64,000 nucleotides of DNA from an uncultured Oligoflexia bacterium (lineage in GTDB: Bacteria; Bdellovibrionota; Bacteriovoracia; Bacteriovoracales; Bacteriovoracaceae), in assembly GCA_913058265.1 (NCBI GenBank), contig CAJXPQ010000001.1:248001-312000 (forward strand), read 5' to 3'. Both the position numbers and the translations under genes were made by a program. The notes below the pieces were generated by a model that worked only from the letters and a program-made list of their open reading frames with translations, had not been told where the DNA came from and did not search any database. Of this stretch, positions 16,862 to 25,141 are shown piece after piece. Positions within the stretch are counted from its first letter, which is position 1. Every line of letters begins with the position of its first letter.

Positions 16862-17747
16862 AATGAAGCGCCTTTTCAATAAGAGAATAATCTATTTCAT
16901 CTTTTGCACATTCAACTGTTTGCATAAGTTGCTCAACTGACTTAAAGCCGCAGATAGAGTAATGACTATGACTCAAAGAATATTGAAGCGCACAATTAAA
17001 TAGCTCTCCATTAGTTTCTCTGTTGATCTTATCTGCAAGTTTAACTTTTTCTTTCCAATTACTTTTTTTCCACCAAGAGGCCCAAGAGCGACAATCATAC
17101 TTATCAAATTTACGATCGGTCTTTACAGTTCCTGCAAGAATACCTTTATCAAAAGTCCCCCAGCCCATGGTTTTAATATTAGAACTTTTTAAGTCTTTCG
17201 CAAGAGATTCAAATTTGTTCTGAAAGAGATTACATTCTGATTGAATATATTCTATATCACAAACCTCTTTTGCTTTTAATAGATCTTCTGAGTTAGTGTT
17301 ACACATACCAATTGACATAATTTTACCTTGGTCCTGGGCTTTTTTTAAGACTTCAAGTGGTCTTCTAATATCAACCTTTGCATCCGGCCAATGGGTCATA
17401 TAAATATCAATATAATCAGTGTCTAAATTGTTTAAACTCTCTTCAAGCATACTTTGGATAACCTTGGGATCATTACTCAGGTTGACTCTTTTATTATCAT
17501 GCCAGCTTACTCCCGCCTTAGAGATGATTTTTACGCTCTCTCGAATATCACTAGATAAATTCTGTCCTAGTGTTTGCTCAGATTGGTTAAATCCATAAAT
17601 GGGGGCAGTATCAAAGAGTTTAATGCCCTGATCAAGTGCTGCCTCAATGAGACCCCTAGGATTATCGATCTCACCCATGCCGTAGCCACCACCAACTGAT
17701 GATAGGGAGGCACCTCCAAATATAATTTTACTTGCATCAATACTCAT
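16848..17747 (-). CDS. Aldo/keto reductase
   Basis: 299 residues, a cytosolic NADPH-dependent aldo/keto reductase with a TIM barrel. Visible motifs are IKLFDTAPIYGFNQSEQTLG (Asp and Tyr of the catalytic tetrad), KAGVSWHD (the position of the catalytic Lys), YIDIYMTHWPDA with the catalytic His, and the C-terminal ICGFKSVEQLMQTVE that binds the cofactor phosphate. Length is slightly under the usual 310-330. The gene leads a two-gene unit with a family 2 glycosyltransferase, so a role in modifying a sugar for surface glycan synthesis is possible. The actual substrate is unknown. Confidence 0.85.
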   Translation of the reverse strand: MSIDASKIIFGGASLSSVGGGYGMGEIDNPRGLIEAALDQGIKLFDTAPIYGFNQSEQTLGQNLSSDIRESVKIISKAGVSWHDNKRVNLSNDPKVIQSMLEESLNNLDTDYIDIYMTHWPDAKVDIRRPLEVLKKAQDQGKIMSIGMCNTNSEDLLKAKEVCDIEYIQSECNLFQNKFESLAKDLKSSNIKTMGWGTFDKGILAGTVKTDRKFDKYDCRSWASWWKKSNWKEKVKLADKINRETNGELFNCALQYSLSHSHYSICGFKSVEQLMQTVECAKDEIDYSLIEKALHFARA

Positions 17748-17826
17748 TCATACTACATACCGAGATTTTACTAACTTGCCTACTCCCATAACTTTACAAT
17801 GGTCAATAATCGCTCTAAAAGGTGTT

Positions 17827-18792
17827 ATGAAATTAATTTGCATTGCACACCGCGGCGAAGCCCAAACATTCATTAAAAGTCTTAAGAATATTGAAGCAGG
17901 CCTTTACCAAGGCAAAGACTATTATGTTCTTATTAGCGGCGAAGGTATTTTTAATGTCTTAACCAAACTTCCTTATATTATTGGTAAGTATGAAGTCACA
18001 GAAATCATCAATTATGGAATTGCTGGAATAACAGACTCCAAATTAGCAATTGGTGAGATCTATCCCATTAGAACAATGTATGCCATGGATACAGACAAAC
18101 CTTACTTTCATTCCTACACAACTCAAAATGAGAGTCTAGTAGACCTCATTACAACCAAAGATAGAGTCCTAAGTGATGATATAAGTAAGAAGCTATATGA
18201 GTTTGCACCAGTGGTGGACCGTGAAGCTTGGGCAATAGGTAAAGTCGCAACTGAATACAAGTTACCGATGTTTATATATAAACTCATTTCAGATTTCGCT
18301 GGTGACACAACTGCATGTTTTGATATTAAAGAGAAGACACAGGAATTCTCAGATAAAATGTTTGAACACTTTATAACCCAGAACTTCCCAGAGAAAGCGA
18401 TAGAGAGAGTACTAGAGCTCCCTTTTCATGCATCCTTTACTCAGTACAAACGAATCGATAAGCTTTTACAAAAAATAAATAGGCCGGCCGACACATATAT
18501 TCAAAGTTTCCAATTTAAAAATAATAAAACTGCCGCCAACGAATTCATTACACTTCTTGAACAAGAAATTAATCCAATCAATAGACTCATAGAAAAAAAA
18601 CTATCACATGTTTTTAAAGCCTTTAACCATATGGGTGCGGTGGTTCTATTTGACAAAAAACTAGATCAAAAAAAATTCACCCTTAAAATGGAGATTAACT
18701 CACAAGCAAATGTTAAGAAACTTGAGGAAAACCTAAAAGAATTTAAGTATCAAGACTTTGAAGATATTATAGACGGGAAAATTGATGTTTGA
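17827..18792 (+). CDS. Nucleoside phosphorylase/MTAN-like protein with C-terminal extension
   Basis: 321 residues from the ATG at 17827 (AAAAGGTG just upstream); an upstream in-frame TTG at 17776 is unlikely. The first 200 residues resemble the PNP/UDP phosphorylase and MTA/SAH nucleosidase fold: VLISGEGIFNVLTKLPYII, INYGIAGITDSKLAIGEIYP, VDREAWAIGKVATEYKLP and FKLISDFAGDT-like sequence near the catalytic region. The last 110 residues are Lys-rich and foreign to that family. The stop overlaps the start of the spore-photoproduct-lyase-like gene by 8 bases, so the two are translationally coupled. A nucleosidase that clears 5'-deoxyadenosine for the radical SAM enzyme is an attractive but unproven idea. 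Confidence 0.65.
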   Translation: MKLICIAHRGEAQTFIKSLKNIEAGLYQGKDYYVLISGEGIFNVLTKLPYIIGKYEVTEIINYGIAGITDSKLAIGEIYPIRTMYAMDTDKPYFHSYTTQNESLVDLITTKDRVLSDDISKKLYEFAPVVDREAWAIGKVATEYKLPMFIYKLISDFAGDTTACFDIKEKTQEFSDKMFEHFITQNFPEKAIERVLELPFHASFTQYKRIDKLLQKINRPADTYIQSFQFKNNKTAANEFITLLEQEINPINRLIEKKLSHVFKAFNHMGAVVLFDKKLDQKKFTLKMEINSQANVKKLEENLKEFKYQDFEDIIDGKIDV

Positions 18793-19789
18793 TAAAGTTT
18801 TTATTGAAAAAAAGTCATATCAAAAAGACAATACAAAAAGCATCTTAAATAAAGTGAAGTATAATAGCTTGATTGAAATCGATGATATCTCTAAACATTG
18901 GGGCACATATAAAAAACCCTACCTTCACAAAAGAACGAACCTCAACCTCTATATCGGTGAAAAAAAAGGGACTTTAGTAAAAGAGGCCCCTCCAGCATAC
19001 GGACATGGTACTGAGAAGCATTACTATTTTATTCATGCCTATAATTGCATCTATGAATGTCAGTACTGCTATTTACAAGGACATTTTAACTCTCCAGATA
19101 TAGTTTTATTTATAAATCACGAAGATATTGTAAAAGAGATGGAAGAGCTCTGTGGTCTTGAAGAAAATATGGACGCTTGGTTTCACGCTGGGGAATTTTC
19201 GGATTCTCTGGCCCTCAGCCATATTACAAATGAGTTAGAAATATATTTTGATTTTTTTAAAAGATATCCGCAAACAAAACTTGAGTTAAGAACAAAGTCA
19301 TCTAACATATTGCCTCTGCTTAAATTAGAGCCTCTCAAGAATGTCTTTGTAAGTTTTACCCTCTCTTCTCATGAAGCAGGAAAGGCATTTGACTATAGAT
19401 GCCCCTCAGTAAGATCAAGGCTGACTAGTATTAAGAAACTTGTTGAGCATGGGTTCAATATAGGTATTCACTTTGACCCTATAATATATCATCCAAATTT
19501 TGAGCAAGATTACGAAAAGTTATTAACTGAACTGGCCAGTATTCTCCCTTCTGAGCAGCTCGGCTATATATCAATTGGTGTCGTAAGATTTACAAAAGAT
19601 GTATATAAAGAAGTTGAAAATAATTACCCTGACTCTCCTATTACAAAACAAGATTATATTAAAAGTTTTGATAATAAAGTTCGCTATAATCTTGCCATGA
19701 GAATGTGGATTTTAAATACAGTAAAAAATATTTGTATTAAGAATGAATATGAAGAGTCAAAGATTTATTTATGTATGGAAGATCAATAA
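18785..19789 (+). CDS. Spore photoproduct lyase-like radical SAM protein
   Basis: 334 residues from the ATG at 18785. The radical SAM cluster motif is CIYECQYCYLQGHF (Cys-x3-Cys-x2-Cys, about 90-97), with the YLQ extension typical of spore photoproduct lyase, which reverses spore thymine dimers. ELRTKSSNI and GIHFDPIIYHPNFEQDY also fit the SPL family. At the place where Bacillus SPL carries its hydrogen-donor Cys (FEAxCTSD-like), this protein reads WFHAGEFSDSLAL with no Cys. The substrate may therefore differ from spore DNA; sporulation is not expected here. Coupled to the nucleosidase-like gene and overlapping the convergent protease gene by 7 bases. Confidence 0.8.
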   Translation: MFDKVFIEKKSYQKDNTKSILNKVKYNSLIEIDDISKHWGTYKKPYLHKRTNLNLYIGEKKGTLVKEAPPAYGHGTEKHYYFIHAYNCIYECQYCYLQGHFNSPDIVLFINHEDIVKEMEELCGLEENMDAWFHAGEFSDSLALSHITNELEIYFDFFKRYPQTKLELRTKSSNILPLLKLEPLKNVFVSFTLSSHEAGKAFDYRCPSVRSRLTSIKKLVEHGFNIGIHFDPIIYHPNFEQDYEKLLTELASILPSEQLGYISIGVVRFTKDVYKEVENNYPDSPITKQDYIKSFDNKVRYNLAMRMWILNTVKNICIKNEYEESKIYLCMEDQ

Positions 19790-20442
19790 GGAGCAACTTC
19801 CTTCATTTCTAAATTAAATATCCAATCATGATGCGAACTTAAATTTACAATATATGTTTTGTCATTATCTTCGAGAGTAGAATGAATACCAATTAATTTA
19901 TGTCCTGAATCTGTTGTTTCGAAAATCGGTCCACCAGAATCACCTATAACACTTAAACAATCTTTTAACATAAAGTTTTTTAGATTAAACCCAGTACTAA
20001 GGTACTTTGGATTAGTCCAAGTTTTAATATTTCGCCCATCTCTTCCACCATAGCCGACTCTCTCCAGTACAGAATTCTCATCTATGTTTTGATTCTTAGA
20101 AATAGTTTCATAATGTGTAAATACTGGCAGGTCTTCTGTCAGATAAACAACAGCAATATCATTTTCATAAAAAGATTTGCTTGGGTTGTAGCCTGGATTA
20201 ATGATCCAGTAGTTTGCCTCAATACGTTCCGAGTCTACTGTATACTCGTGGCCCAAACAAAGTGTCACAGATTCAGCTGCATCTATACTGTGCGCAGCAG
20301 TTAGAATGGTTCTTTTATCAATGGCTACTGCTGTAGAGGTATAGACTATACCACCCCTTACAACTTCTATGAGAAAAACTGAATTAAATCGTCCCCAATT
20401 TAAATCACTCTTGTTCTGAATATTATTAGATTGTGTGATCAT
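19783..20442 (-). CDS. Trypsin-like serine protease, no evident signal peptide
   Basis: 219 residues. The S1 triad is present: His in TILTAAHSID, Asp in YENDIAVVYL and Ser in VIGDSGGPIFE. GHKLIGIHSTLED precedes the end. The N-terminus (MITQSNNIQNKSDLNWGRFN) is hydrophilic with no export signal, unlike the protease at 11506-12426. Either it acts inside the cell, is exported by another route, or its true start is missed; I see no upstream signal-like extension. There is only one Cys in the catalytic region, so few or no disulfides, which fits a cytoplasmic location. Confidence 0.8.
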   Translation of the reverse strand: MITQSNNIQNKSDLNWGRFNSVFLIEVVRGGIVYTSTAVAIDKRTILTAAHSIDAAESVTLCLGHEYTVDSERIEANYWIINPGYNPSKSFYENDIAVVYLTEDLPVFTHYETISKNQNIDENSVLERVGYGGRDGRNIKTWTNPKYLSTGFNLKNFMLKDCLSVIGDSGGPIFETTDSGHKLIGIHSTLEDNDKTYIVNLSSHHDWIFNLEMKEVAPY

Positions 20443-20563
20443 ATAAACTCCTTCTTATGCCCTGAAAACTAAGCTTCATGCTTTAATCAGACTAAGCTAT
20501 TTTAACACTTTTCGATAGAGACAATGTGGCCCTGTTGGATTTTTATAGGTAAAGTATTGAGTT

Positions 20564-21061
20564 ATGTCAGACAAAGCTATAAAAAATATTTCACAGTGCC
20601 AAAATGCCCTGCTAAATGAGGGATACTTTATCGATTTTATAAGTCTTCCATCTGATATTCTTGAGCTATCTTCTAGTGATAACTTTGACTCCTTAGACAA
20701 AAGACTCTTTGAATTAACAAAAGACGATGGCCTACTATTTAACTATCTAAAGCAATTTTGCCCTTTAAAAGAAATTGAATTTATTATCTCTTTGCGAGAA
20801 GCTCAAGATGAATGGGAAGAAGATGGTATCTGGCATGATGATGGATCCCGTATGCTCGCTTTCTCCTTATCCCTTACAACAACTCCTCCCATTGGTGGAG
20901 TGCTAGAGTTTAGGAAGAAAGGCCTAGAGGAATCAAATAAAATCTCAACCCCAGCATATGGAAATATCATTGTTTTCAAAACAGGTATTGATCAGTATGA
21001 ACATAAAATAAATAAAGTAGAAAATGGAAGAAGGCTTATCATTGCTGGCTGGTGTACTTAA
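20564..21061 (+). CDS. 2OG-Fe(II) oxygenase-like protein
   Basis: 165 residues, a small double-stranded beta-helix dioxygenase probably using Fe(II) and 2-oxoglutarate. Iron ligands are likely His and Asp in IWHDDGSRMLAFSLSL (about 87-89) and the distal His in QYEHKINKVENGRRLIIAGW. The Arg after the distal His is the usual 2-oxoglutarate anchor. GGVLEFRKKG and YGNIIVFKTG are the strand-turn segments common to prolyl-4-hydroxylase-like enzymes. It stands alone, divergent from the trypsin-like gene. Substrate unknown. Confidence 0.75.
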   Translation: MSDKAIKNISQCQNALLNEGYFIDFISLPSDILELSSSDNFDSLDKRLFELTKDDGLLFNYLKQFCPLKEIEFIISLREAQDEWEEDGIWHDDGSRMLAFSLSLTTTPPIGGVLEFRKKGLEESNKISTPAYGNIIVFKTGIDQYEHKINKVENGRRLIIAGWCT

Positions 21062-21183
21062 ACTATTCCTCTAGATCAACCTCGACTTAGCTTAATTAAA
21101 CGTGACTTATCAATAAGCTCTTCAGGAAGATCTTCAAAGACGTTCATACATTTTTTATGAGGGGTAATTCTCAAGAGTATATC

Positions 21184-21639
21184 TTAAAGCTTTGAAATGA
21201 TATCTTCTGCCTGCTCAATAAACCCAGCATTAGATAAACCATTTTCTTCAGCAACTGCAACTGCATCATCAAAACTCATTCCACGCTTTGTAGTAAGATA
21301 AGTTATTAACCAGCCGGCCACTCTATTTGCAGTACCACAATGAATAAAGTGAGTTCCGTCAGTATCAATCATGGAGTTAAGGCTTCTACAAGCTTCGAGA
21401 TCTAGACCAGCAGTTCCCATAATAGGAACTTGTGAATACTCCATACCAAGGTCAGCAACCATCGCTTTCTCAGTAGAAAAATCTTGCTCGCCTTCACCAC
21501 GAAGATTAATAACTTTTTTAATTCCAAGCTGTTGAATATGCTCCCAAGAGTCATCATTCGGCTGTCCAGCTAAATAGAGATTATCCACTTTCCATAAATG
21601 CATTAGACCCGGTATGTCAGTTATTCTTTTTGTATCCAT
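21184..21639 (-). CDS. Beta-lactamase-hydrolase-type small phosphatase (DSP-like)
   Basis: 151 residues, a dual-specificity-phosphatase-like fold. The P-loop is HFIHCGTANRVAGW, a Cys-x4-Arg pattern typical of the Blh/DUF442 phosphatase branch rather than the classical Cys-x5-Arg. VDNLYLAGQPNDDSWEHIQQ and IKKVINLRGEGEQD match the N-terminal half. In some bacteria this domain is fused to a metallo-beta-lactamase sulfur dioxygenase (Blh); here the partner is a separate divergent gene. It has a perfect minus-strand TATAAT (21656-21661), a GAGGATGAG ribosome site and an FNR-type box upstream. It probably acts in sulfide or persulfide handling. Confidence 0.8.
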   Translation of the reverse strand: MDTKRITDIPGLMHLWKVDNLYLAGQPNDDSWEHIQQLGIKKVINLRGEGEQDFSTEKAMVADLGMEYSQVPIMGTAGLDLEACRSLNSMIDTDGTHFIHCGTANRVAGWLITYLTTKRGMSFDDAVAVAEENGLSNAGFIEQAEDIISKL

Positions 21640-21687
21640 CTCATCCTCACTTTTTATTATAGTAACATAGCTAATAATATTCTAATA

Positions 21688-21701
21688 TTGACCTAGATCA
21701 A
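21688..21701. promoter_or_regulatory. FNR/CRP-type box 1
   Basis: TTGACCTAGATCAA matches the FNR consensus TTGAT-N4-ATCAA with one change. Its centre is about 45 bases upstream of the start predicted from the minus-strand TATAAT (21656-21661) of the phosphatase gene. Activation is inferred. Confidence 0.65.
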
Positions 21702-21719
21702 AGGGAAAAATAGCTAATA

Positions 21720-21733
21720 TTGACTTAGATCAT
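21720..21733. promoter_or_regulatory. FNR/CRP-type box 2 with -10 element for the dioxygenase gene
   Basis: TTGACTTAGATCAT is the second FNR-type box, 32 bases (three helical turns) from the first. A TATATA at 21755-21760 predicts a start near 21767, placing the box centre at about -41, the class II activator position. Both boxes sit in an 18-base direct repeat (TAATATTGACYTAGATCA) with one mismatch. Confidence 0.65.
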
Positions 21734-21791
21734 AACTATTCATTTCATCGCCATTATATACTTGGTGCATAAGATTAACTTTGGAGTAATT

Positions 21792-22646
21792 ATGAAAATT
21801 AAATCATTTTTTGACCAGGCAACAAATACATTCACCTATATTGTCCATGATGAGTCCACTTTAGATGCTATTATCATTGACCCTGTACTTAATTATGATC
21901 CCGCATCTTCAAAAATAAGCTTTGAGGGTGTTAATTTATTAGAGCAATATACTAACGAACATAAACTTAAAGTTCACTACATTATTGAAACTCATGCTCA
22001 TGCAGACCACTTATCCAGTTCACAGATCTTAAAAGAACGCTTTCCAGAAAGTAAATCTGCCATCCACGAAAATATTAAGACCGTTCAAGAAACCTTTAAG
22101 CCAATATTTAATATGAGTGATTTAAAGATTGATGGATCACAATTTGATATCTTGATTAAAGACGGTGATATTCTAAAAGCTGGAACTTTAGAAATGAAGG
22201 CCATTCACACTCCAGGACATACCCCAGCTTGTACCAGCTTTTTAATTGAAGATCATCTCTTTACTGGTGATGCTTTATTTATGCCTGACTTTGGTACGGG
22301 AAGATGTGATTTTCCCGCTGGCTCAGCAACGGATCTCTATGAAACCATCCATGACAAATTATATGCGCTTCCAGAGAAAACAAAAGTCTATGTAGGTCAC
22401 GACTACGGACATAATGGAAGGGAAATAAAGTTTCAAACAACTATTGGTGAGAGTAAGAAACATAATATTCAATTGAAGGCAGGCACTAATAGAGAAGAAT
22501 TTATCAAATGGAGAAATGAAAGAGATGCAAATCTAGGAACTCCAAAGCTACTGCTACAAAGTGTACAGGTTAATATAGACGCTGGAAGACTTCCCAAGGC
22601 AGAGGATAATGGTACCACTTATTTAAAGATGCCCATTATAAATTAA
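21792..22646 (+). CDS. MBL-fold persulfide dioxygenase-like hydrolase
   Basis: 284 residues from the ATG at 21792, preceded by TTTGGAGT; the in-frame TTG at 21762 is unlikely. The metal-binding motif is ETHAHADHLSSS (about 61-66). Further ligands lie in HTPGHTPACTSFLI, LFTGDALF and VYVGHDYGHNG. GTGRCDFPAGSA is characteristic of ETHE1/Blh-type sulfur dioxygenases, which oxidise glutathione persulfide to sulfite using one iron. Divergent from a Blh-type phosphatase, with two FNR-type boxes between, so probably oxygen- or redox-responsive sulfide detoxification. Substrate is inferred from the family. Confidence 0.85.
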   Translation: MKIKSFFDQATNTFTYIVHDESTLDAIIIDPVLNYDPASSKISFEGVNLLEQYTNEHKLKVHYIIETHAHADHLSSSQILKERFPESKSAIHENIKTVQETFKPIFNMSDLKIDGSQFDILIKDGDILKAGTLEMKAIHTPGHTPACTSFLIEDHLFTGDALFMPDFGTGRCDFPAGSATDLYETIHDKLYALPEKTKVYVGHDYGHNGREIKFQTTIGESKKHNIQLKAGTNREEFIKWRNERDANLGTPKLLLQSVQVNIDAGRLPKAEDNGTTYLKMPIIN

Positions 22647-23510
22647 TCAGCGGCAGAGTTTTTTTGCCTTTGCTATGCTTTCACAGTTAAGACGATTTGA
22701 TTCTACGTATCGAGATGACCTTATATCTTCATCACTGGTTAAAAGAAATTTTGTCATAAGATCAGGCGCTCTATCAAATCGTTTATAATAAATGTTACCG
22801 TCTTCTTGATACAGATAAGATTCACAATTTTCAGCACGCTCTAAGACAATATTAGGATCTCTTGCACAAAGAACATCGTACTTACCAGCGGTACCGATAT
22901 CATAAAGTAAAAGAGCGTGAGCACCAGAAAGGATACCTTTAATACCAACATAAGGTAGGTCAGCATTCAGTATTCTCTTTTCTAATTCATAAAAAATATT
23001 TAATTTGGGATCATCATGCGCAGTAATAGTTATATTCCCAGTACCTGCTCTATAGCGATGCGAAATACTCGCAACTTTATTTCGTAAAAATGTTTTTAAT
23101 TCTGGAACAGATGAAAGGTCATAGATACTTTTAAATCCAGAAAAATGATGAGGTACAAAATTTAAAACGTTATTAATTCCTGCCTTATAACTGGCAATGC
23201 ATTTTATATCTGAAAGATCACATCCATCTGTCGTTGAAAAATAAGCAAGTTGACTAAGTTTCTGTGTTACAAGAGCGTGACCGCGGCAACGTCCTACACC
23301 TAAGTGACCAAAATTTGGGAATGATAAATAAGAGTAACCAGAATCTTCAGGTCTTAATGATGTTGCTATTTCATCAGAACAATAGTCAAAGCATGAAATC
23401 GAATTATCTGAGACTCCATCGTCTAAAACCTGCGGAGTAGATTTATTGGAACTAGCTCCATCATTACAGCTAATCAAAATGAAAACGCTCGCTAATAATA
23501 AAATCTTCAC
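22647..23510 (-). CDS. Lipoprotein, possibly with a cysteine-protease-like core
   Basis: 287 residues. The N-terminus MKILLLASVFILISCNDG is a lipoprotein signal with lipobox LISC. The mature part contains VGRCRGHALVTQKLSQLA (about 73-90) and, much later, GAHALLLYDIGTAGKYDVLC followed by ARDPNIV. The order Cys...His...Asp/Asn with GAHALL and YD...DPN recalls papain- or C39-like peptidases, where His sits in a GHA(V/L)L strand and Asn or Asp in a DPN turn. That is inference by eye and may be wrong. Several other Cys (ISCFDYCSDE, DGCDLSDIKC, RLNCES, KLCR) suggest disulfides. It ends one base from the convergent dioxygenase gene. Confidence 0.65.
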   Translation of the reverse strand: MKILLLASVFILISCNDGASSNKSTPQVLDDGVSDNSISCFDYCSDEIATSLRPEDSGYSYLSFPNFGHLGVGRCRGHALVTQKLSQLAYFSTTDGCDLSDIKCIASYKAGINNVLNFVPHHFSGFKSIYDLSSVPELKTFLRNKVASISHRYRAGTGNITITAHDDPKLNIFYELEKRILNADLPYVGIKGILSGAHALLLYDIGTAGKYDVLCARDPNIVLERAENCESYLYQEDGNIYYKRFDRAPDLMTKFLLTSDEDIRSSRYVESNRLNCESIAKAKKLCR

Positions 23511-23724
23511 AAAAACTCCCTTGTTTTCTTAAAGCTTTTAAATTGTATAATACAAAGCCTAACTAATTAAATAGATGTAAGGAAATGTTATTTTATCTTG
23601 CGAAGCGCTAACTTAATATTCATAGCCTATGTTGATGTCTCTAATATTTACTATGACTTTAGCTTGGTGATACTTTCAAGTTTAAGCATAAAGTTTCTAA
23701 CGTTGAGAAGTTAAAATTTTTTCA

Positions 23725-25041
23725 TTAGTTCATTATAACAAAAACCATAGATGAAAATAACCCGGTAAAGATAAAAATAATAACAGAGTAACCCATTATA
23801 TCTTTCAAGTTTAATTTCGCTATTGATAATAATGGGATCGCCCAGAAGGGCTGTATCATATTTGTCCAAGCATCACCCCAAGCTATCGCCATTGATGCTT
23901 TAGCGAGGTCAACTCCAAGCTCTTTAGCTGCAGGTAGTATTATTGCCCCCTGGATTGCCCATTGTCCACCTCCACTTGGTATGAAAAAATTTATAAGTCC
24001 TGCCGACCAATAGGTAAAAACGAGGAAAGTTTGCTTCTCCGATACATCTACAAAGAATTGGCTAACCTCTGTCGCCAGTCCAGATCCACTCATCATCCCC
24101 ATAATTCCTGCATAAAAAGGAAATTGAAGAAGTATTCCAGAACTATCCTTTACCGAATGATGAAAGCTATTTATGAATCTTATTGGTGTGTAGCTAAAAA
24201 GCATTGCTAATATTAGAAACAAAAAAATCATTAAGTTTAAACCAAAACTTTTTCCTAAAGCTAGCTGATTAAAAATATAAAAGAGTCCCATGGTAGCAAT
24301 GATCAGATTCAATACTTTAGAATGTTCAAGTTTAGATGCAACTGTATTCTCAGTTGGAGTTTCCTTTTCAGTATTGTGGGTATGAACGACATGTAGTTTA
24401 TGTTGGCTTTTATCTTTAGCGAGTAAGTAACAAATAATTAAAAGAATGAGAACAGTTCCTAGTAACATAACAATATTTAGTGGTGAATTAATAGTTTCAC
24501 TTAAGGGAATTGAATCTCTGCCAATGATACTTTTTATAGTATGTGATGGATCTGTAAGCTTTAGTGGAATTGAGCCTGACAAACCACCGTGCCAAACAAG
24601 GAAGCCACTGTAACTTGCAGCTATCAGCAATGGGAAATTCAAATTTTTAATTTTTTTTGCTAATTCTAAAGCAAATAAAGCAGAGACAATAAGTCCAAAG
24701 CCCCAATTGATATAACAAGCACTCGAACTCACTATAACTGCCATCAATATTGCACTGACTGGACCTTTAGCGAAACGAGTTAGGTAGATAAGTACACTAT
24801 TAACGGCCTTCGTTTTTGCAAGTGTAAAACCTGTAATCAAGATCATGGTCATTTGCATTGTAAACTTCATAAGATTCCAAAAACCATCACCCCAAAAGTT
24901 GATCATTTCAAGTGCACTATGATCAGTAAAAGATAATCCAAAGATAAAGACCAAGAGAGTTAAAATTAAAGAGAAGACATAAGCGTCTGGTAGGTACCTT
25001 TGACAAATATTAGTAAATAAACGGCTTAACGCATTAATCAT
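23725..25041 (-). CDS. atoE: Short-chain fatty acid transporter (AtoE family)
   Basis: 438 residues, a polytopic inner-membrane protein of the short-chain fatty acid transporter family (AtoE). It has 11-12 hydrophobic segments. The family features are INFWGDGFWNLMKFTMQMTM near the start, SSSACYINWGFGLIVSALFA, FLVWHGGLSGSIPLKL, and late INFFIPSGGGQWAIQGAIILP and AIAWGDAWTNMIQPFWAIPL. It imports acetoacetate, butyrate or similar acids. It is divergent from the CoA-transferase A and B genes across 97 bases, matching the E. coli ato logic of uptake plus CoA activation. Confidence 0.9.
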   Translation of the reverse strand: MINALSRLFTNICQRYLPDAYVFSLILTLLVFIFGLSFTDHSALEMINFWGDGFWNLMKFTMQMTMILITGFTLAKTKAVNSVLIYLTRFAKGPVSAILMAVIVSSSACYINWGFGLIVSALFALELAKKIKNLNFPLLIAASYSGFLVWHGGLSGSIPLKLTDPSHTIKSIIGRDSIPLSETINSPLNIVMLLGTVLILLIICYLLAKDKSQHKLHVVHTHNTEKETPTENTVASKLEHSKVLNLIIATMGLFYIFNQLALGKSFGLNLMIFLFLILAMLFSYTPIRFINSFHHSVKDSSGILLQFPFYAGIMGMMSGSGLATEVSQFFVDVSEKQTFLVFTYWSAGLINFFIPSGGGQWAIQGAIILPAAKELGVDLAKASMAIAWGDAWTNMIQPFWAIPLLSIAKLNLKDIMGYSVIIFIFTGLFSSMVFVIMN

Positions 25042-25141
25042 TAGCTCTCCTATCCTTCTGAATGTGTTTATTTAAGCTTACTCGCTAGACAATTACAATG
25101 CTGTTTAATACTCTATAGCCTATTGATTTAAGGAGATATTG

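Noticed and set aside
23511-23724. 214-base gap between the lipoprotein and atoE genes
   Set aside because: I looked for tRNA, small ORFs and hairpins and saw nothing supportable.
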